A stretch of 64,000 bases of DNA, from assembly GCF_036826855.1 (NCBI RefSeq), contig NZ_CP104578.1:1426001-1490000 (forward strand). Direction: 5' to 3'. Source of the DNA: Streptomyces sp. SJL17-4 (GTDB lineage Bacteria > Actinomycetota > Actinomycetes > Streptomycetales > Streptomycetaceae). Position numbers and translations under genes: made by a program. This document shows, piece after piece, positions 62,131 through 64,000 of this stretch. The notes under the pieces were generated by a model. It was not told the origin of the DNA, made no database searches, and saw only the letters and a list, made by a program, of their open reading frames with translations. The stretch's first letter is position 1. Every line of letters starts with the position of its first letter.

Positions 62131-62388
62131 TCAGCCCTCTCGGCGCTTGAGACGGAACCGCTCCTTCTCGGAGAGCCCGCCCCACACTCCGAACCGCTCG
62201 TCGTTGCTCAGCGCGTACTCCAGGCACGCCACGCGCCCCTCGCAGGCGCCGCACAGCTGCTTGGCCTCGCGGGTGGACGAGCCCGGCGCCGGGAAGAAGA
62301 ACTCCGGCCCGGCCTGAGCACACAGAGCGGTCTCCTGCCAGGACATGTCGGGCTCCGGTGCGGTCAGTACGGTGGTGTAGGTCTGCAT
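62131..62388 (-). CDS. WhiB-family transcriptional regulator
   Basis: 85-aa iron-sulfur regulatory protein. The four cluster Cys residues are C23, C46, C49 and C55 (ALC, KQLCGACEGRVACLEYAL), followed by the GVWGG turn at 67-71 and a basic C-terminal helix (ERFRLKRREG) for DNA binding. Short length is like WblE/WhiB1 but the paralogue is not certain. ATG at 62388; a second Met at 15 (MSWQETALC) is an alternative. Divergent from the IclR gene. Confidence 0.93.
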   Translation of the reverse strand: MQTYTTVLTAPEPDMSWQETALCAQAGPEFFFPAPGSSTREAKQLCGACEGRVACLEYALSNDERFGVWGGLSEKERFRLKRREG

Positions 62389-62529
62389 GGCGTACACGCT
62401 GCCGGAGGGCCGTAAACGAGCCATCAACGTTCGATCAATGCGATGTTCGCGGCCGTTTGCAACGCGGCGCGCCGAAACTCTTTGCCGGCCGGAACCCCGC
62501 TGCCCAAGGTCCGCAGCCCTCACCTTGCC

Positions 62530-62608
62530 TCCCACCATGTGGGATCGCGTATGAACGGCGTGTTTCCGACCTTGCCCAGGCCCTGATTCGGCTCCCGCCA
62601 TGTGGGAG
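62530..62608 (+). promoter_or_regulatory. Paired operators upstream of the IclR gene
   Basis: TCCCACCATGTGGGA (62530-62544) and CTCCCGCCATGTGGGAG (62592-62608) share a CCCrCCATGTGGGA core. Centres are about 63 bp apart, close to six helical turns, suiting cooperative binding by a tetrameric IclR protein. The promoter of the gene should lie between or over them. Confidence 0.6.
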
Positions 62609-62643
62609 CGTGGGAGCCCGATCACCCACGGGGAGCGAATCCT

Positions 62644-63438
62644 ATGACGACCGAGGCCGGCACCGTCCGACCCCCGGCGGGCGCCCAGGCGGTCCGCCGC
62701 GCACTGGATGTACTGCACTGTTTCCACGACAACGGGCCCGACCTGAGCGCCTCCGACCTCGCGCGACGGCTCGGGCTCTCCACGTCCACCGCGCACCGGC
62801 TCGCCCGGACCCTGCTCGGCGCGGGATTCCTGGAACAGGACGTCCGGACCGCCCGCTACCGGCTCGGCCCGGCGATGACGGAGCTGGGGCGGCTCTCGTA
62901 CCACCAGCGGGGACTTCATCTGGCCGCGCCCGAGCTGTCCGATCTCGCCGAACGGACCGGCGCCACGGCCGACCTGGCCCTGCGCAGCGGCCCGCACGTG
63001 GTGATCGTGGCGGGCGGCTCGGTGACCCCGAGGGTCGGGCTGCGCCGGCCGCTGCACTCCACGGCGCTCGGCAAGGTGCTGCTGGCGTGGCCCCGGGCGG
63101 GCGAGGCAGGCCCGCGCTCGCTGCCGCCGCTGTACGCGTTCACCGAGCGGACCGCCGTGGAACCCCCCGCGCCGACCGGCGAGTTGGCCCGCGTACGGGA
63201 GGCCGGGTACGCCCTCGACGACGGCGAGTCGGCCCACGGGGTGCGCACCGTGGCCGTGCCGGTCCTGGAGCGGACGGGGCACGCGCGCTTCGCGCTCGCG
63301 GTGCGGGCGACCCCCGAGCTGATCACCGACGCCCGGCTCGACTGGTACGTCGCACAGGCTCGGGCCTGCGCCCGCGCCCTGGAGGTGCTGCTCCTCGCCC
63401 CGGGGGAGCGACGGGACCCTGGCGAACGGACCGGCTAG
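62644..63438 (+). CDS. IclR-family transcriptional regulator
   Basis: 264 aa. N-terminal winged helix at about 15-75 (ASDLARRLGLSTSTAHRLARTLLGAGFLEQD) and C-terminal effector domain with HSTALGKVLLAW and YALDDGESAHGVRTVAVPVL, the conserved ligand-pocket elements. ATG at 62644 with GGGGAG eight bases upstream. Two matching palindromes upstream suggest autoregulation; there is no catabolic gene adjacent to show the target. Confidence 0.92.
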   Translation: MTTEAGTVRPPAGAQAVRRALDVLHCFHDNGPDLSASDLARRLGLSTSTAHRLARTLLGAGFLEQDVRTARYRLGPAMTELGRLSYHQRGLHLAAPELSDLAERTGATADLALRSGPHVVIVAGGSVTPRVGLRRPLHSTALGKVLLAWPRAGEAGPRSLPPLYAFTERTAVEPPAPTGELARVREAGYALDDGESAHGVRTVAVPVLERTGHARFALAVRATPELITDARLDWYVAQARACARALEVLLLAPGERRDPGERTG

Positions 63439-63457
63439 CCCGTACGCCCCCCGGGGC

Positions 63458-63506
63458 GGGCGGCGGGCGGCGGGCGGCGGGCGGCGGGCGGCGGGCGGCG
63501 GGCGGC
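63458..63506. repeat. Seven tandem GGGCGGC units
   Basis: Exactly seven 7-bp copies of GGGCGGC occupy the gap between the IclR stop and the TetR promoter. G-tracts at fixed intervals could form four-stranded DNA or slip during replication. It could also be a sequencing-prone site. Confidence 0.9.
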
Positions 63507-63514
63507 AAAGTATC

Positions 63515-63539
63515 CGCACGGTCGTGCGTTCAGTAGGAT
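63515..63539 (+). promoter_or_regulatory. Operator and -10 element of the TetR gene, probably leaderless
   Basis: CGCACGGTCGTGCG (63515-63528) is a palindrome with a 2-bp centre. TAGGAT (63534-63539) lies six bases before the ATG at 63546, so transcription probably starts at the start codon. The 17-bp-upstream -35 region is poor. Likely autoregulation. Confidence 0.55.
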
Positions 63540-63545
63540 GGCGAG

Positions 63546-64000
63546 ATGAGCGACACGGGTACGAAGACGGACGGGCGCGTCGAGCGTGGGAACCAGACCC
63601 GGCGGCTCGTGCTCGGGCGGACCATGGACATCGCCTCGGTCGAAGGGCTCGACGGCCTCTCCCTGGGCCGGATCGCCACCGAGCTCCAGCTGAGCAAGAG
63701 CGGCGTCTTCGCCCTCTTCGGCTCGAAGGAGGAGCTCCAGCTCTCCACGATCAGGGCCGCCGCCGCCGTCTTCGCCGAGAACGTCATCACCCCTCTGAAG
63801 GACGTGCCGCCGGGGGCGCGGCGCGTGCGCGAGCTGTGCCGGAACTGGCTGGCGTACTCCTCGGACCGGGTCTTCGCCGGTGGCTGCTTCTTCTACGCGG
63901 TCTCGGCCGAGTTCGACGCCCGTACGGGCCCGGTCCACGACGCCGTCGCCCAGGCCCGACGCGACTGGACCGCTTACGTGGAAAGGTCTTTGACGGAGGC
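63546..64000 (+). CDS. TetR-family regulator, partial (runs off right edge)
   Basis: First 151 residues. Helix-turn-helix at about 18-65 (TRRLVLGRTMDIASVEGLDG, LGRIATELQLSKSGVFALFG). The start of the C-terminal domain has LCRNWLAYSSDRVFAGGCFF, a form seen in TetR proteins that respond to organic effectors. The gene remains open at 64000. The ATG follows a -10 element at leaderless spacing and an operator-like palindrome. Confidence 0.88.
   Translation, partial: MSDTGTKTDGRVERGNQTRRLVLGRTMDIASVEGLDGLSLGRIATELQLSKSGVFALFGSKEELQLSTIRAAAAVFAENVITPLKDVPPGARRVRELCRNWLAYSSDRVFAGGCFFYAVSAEFDARTGPVHDAVAQARRDWTAYVERSLTE

Overview
The window looks like a stretch of a Streptomyces chromosome. The DNA is very GC-rich with strong third-position G/C bias and GTG/TTG starts are common. 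It carries Streptomyces-type developmental genes: an SsgA-like protein, a WhiB protein, an XRE/DUF397/ATPase triad of the WhiJ kind, and an SCO6745-family protein. From memory the gene order also resembles the hopanoid end of the S. coelicolor SCO67xx region; this was not checked by alignment. No rRNA, tRNA or CRISPR array was seen.

Layout. 1-7256 (minus): a hopanoid operon, transcribed hpnC, hpnD, a 50-codon coupled ORF, hpnE, a polyprenyl diphosphate synthase, shc, then hpnG, which runs off the left edge. The enzymes convert farnesyl diphosphate through presqualene diphosphate and hydroxysqualene to squalene, hopene and an adenosyl/ribosyl-hopane side chain. 7511-8158: a TetR regulator. 8284-15282 (minus): a seven-gene unit with a DUF5941/CDP-alcohol phosphatidyltransferase, a nucleotidyltransferase, a glycerol-1-phosphate dehydrogenase, a second CDP-alcohol phosphatidyltransferase, a GT2 glycosyltransferase and a two-part ABC exporter. 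It looks like a route to an exported or membrane-bound polyol-phosphate product and is the most interesting functional unit here. 15719-20976: a zinc-type CDF efflux protein, a methyltransferase-GNAT fusion, IPP isomerase, a HATPase, an HdeD-like membrane protein and a frameshifted enoyl-CoA hydratase.

21000-24465 is a mobile-element mosaic. It holds an internally deleted IS5-type element, a 5'-truncated piece of a related element in the opposite orientation, 133-bp perfect inverted repeats at both outer ends, 15-bp direct repeats flanking the unit, and cargo including a secreted alpha/beta-hydrolase-domain protein. 24448-34520: DJ-1/PfpI plus GlxA-type regulator, SCO6745-family protein, Tex (frameshifted in its tail), a HEAT-like protein, ComB-like phosphatase, ABC-F ATPase and a D-amino-acid oxidase-like enzyme. 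34603-42852 is rich in secreted enzymes (M14 carboxypeptidase, S15 peptidase, M1 aminopeptidase, sphingomyelinase-like phosphodiesterase), with an MpaB-type oxygenase and an orphan ATP-synthase-b-like protein. 43506-45375: macrodomain, PPOX/F420-type and MerR genes.

45403-51227 (minus) is a beta-oxidation operon (racemase/CoA-transferase, acyl-CoA dehydrogenase, thiolase, FadJ) with a well-formed promoter that has a palindromic operator inside its spacer. 51456-58901: an enoyl-reductase/saccharopine-dehydrogenase-like protein, VOC protein, endonuclease V, YciI protein, a secreted beta-propeller protein, a Fer4/CDGSH protein with an intragenic minisatellite, SsgA-like protein and a second ABC-F. 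58934-64000: the HATPase/XRE/DUF397 triad, an acyl-ACP desaturase, WhiB, IclR and a TetR gene cut by the right edge.

Two likely single-base indels lie in homopolymer runs (hydratase, Tex). They may be real mutations or assembly errors.
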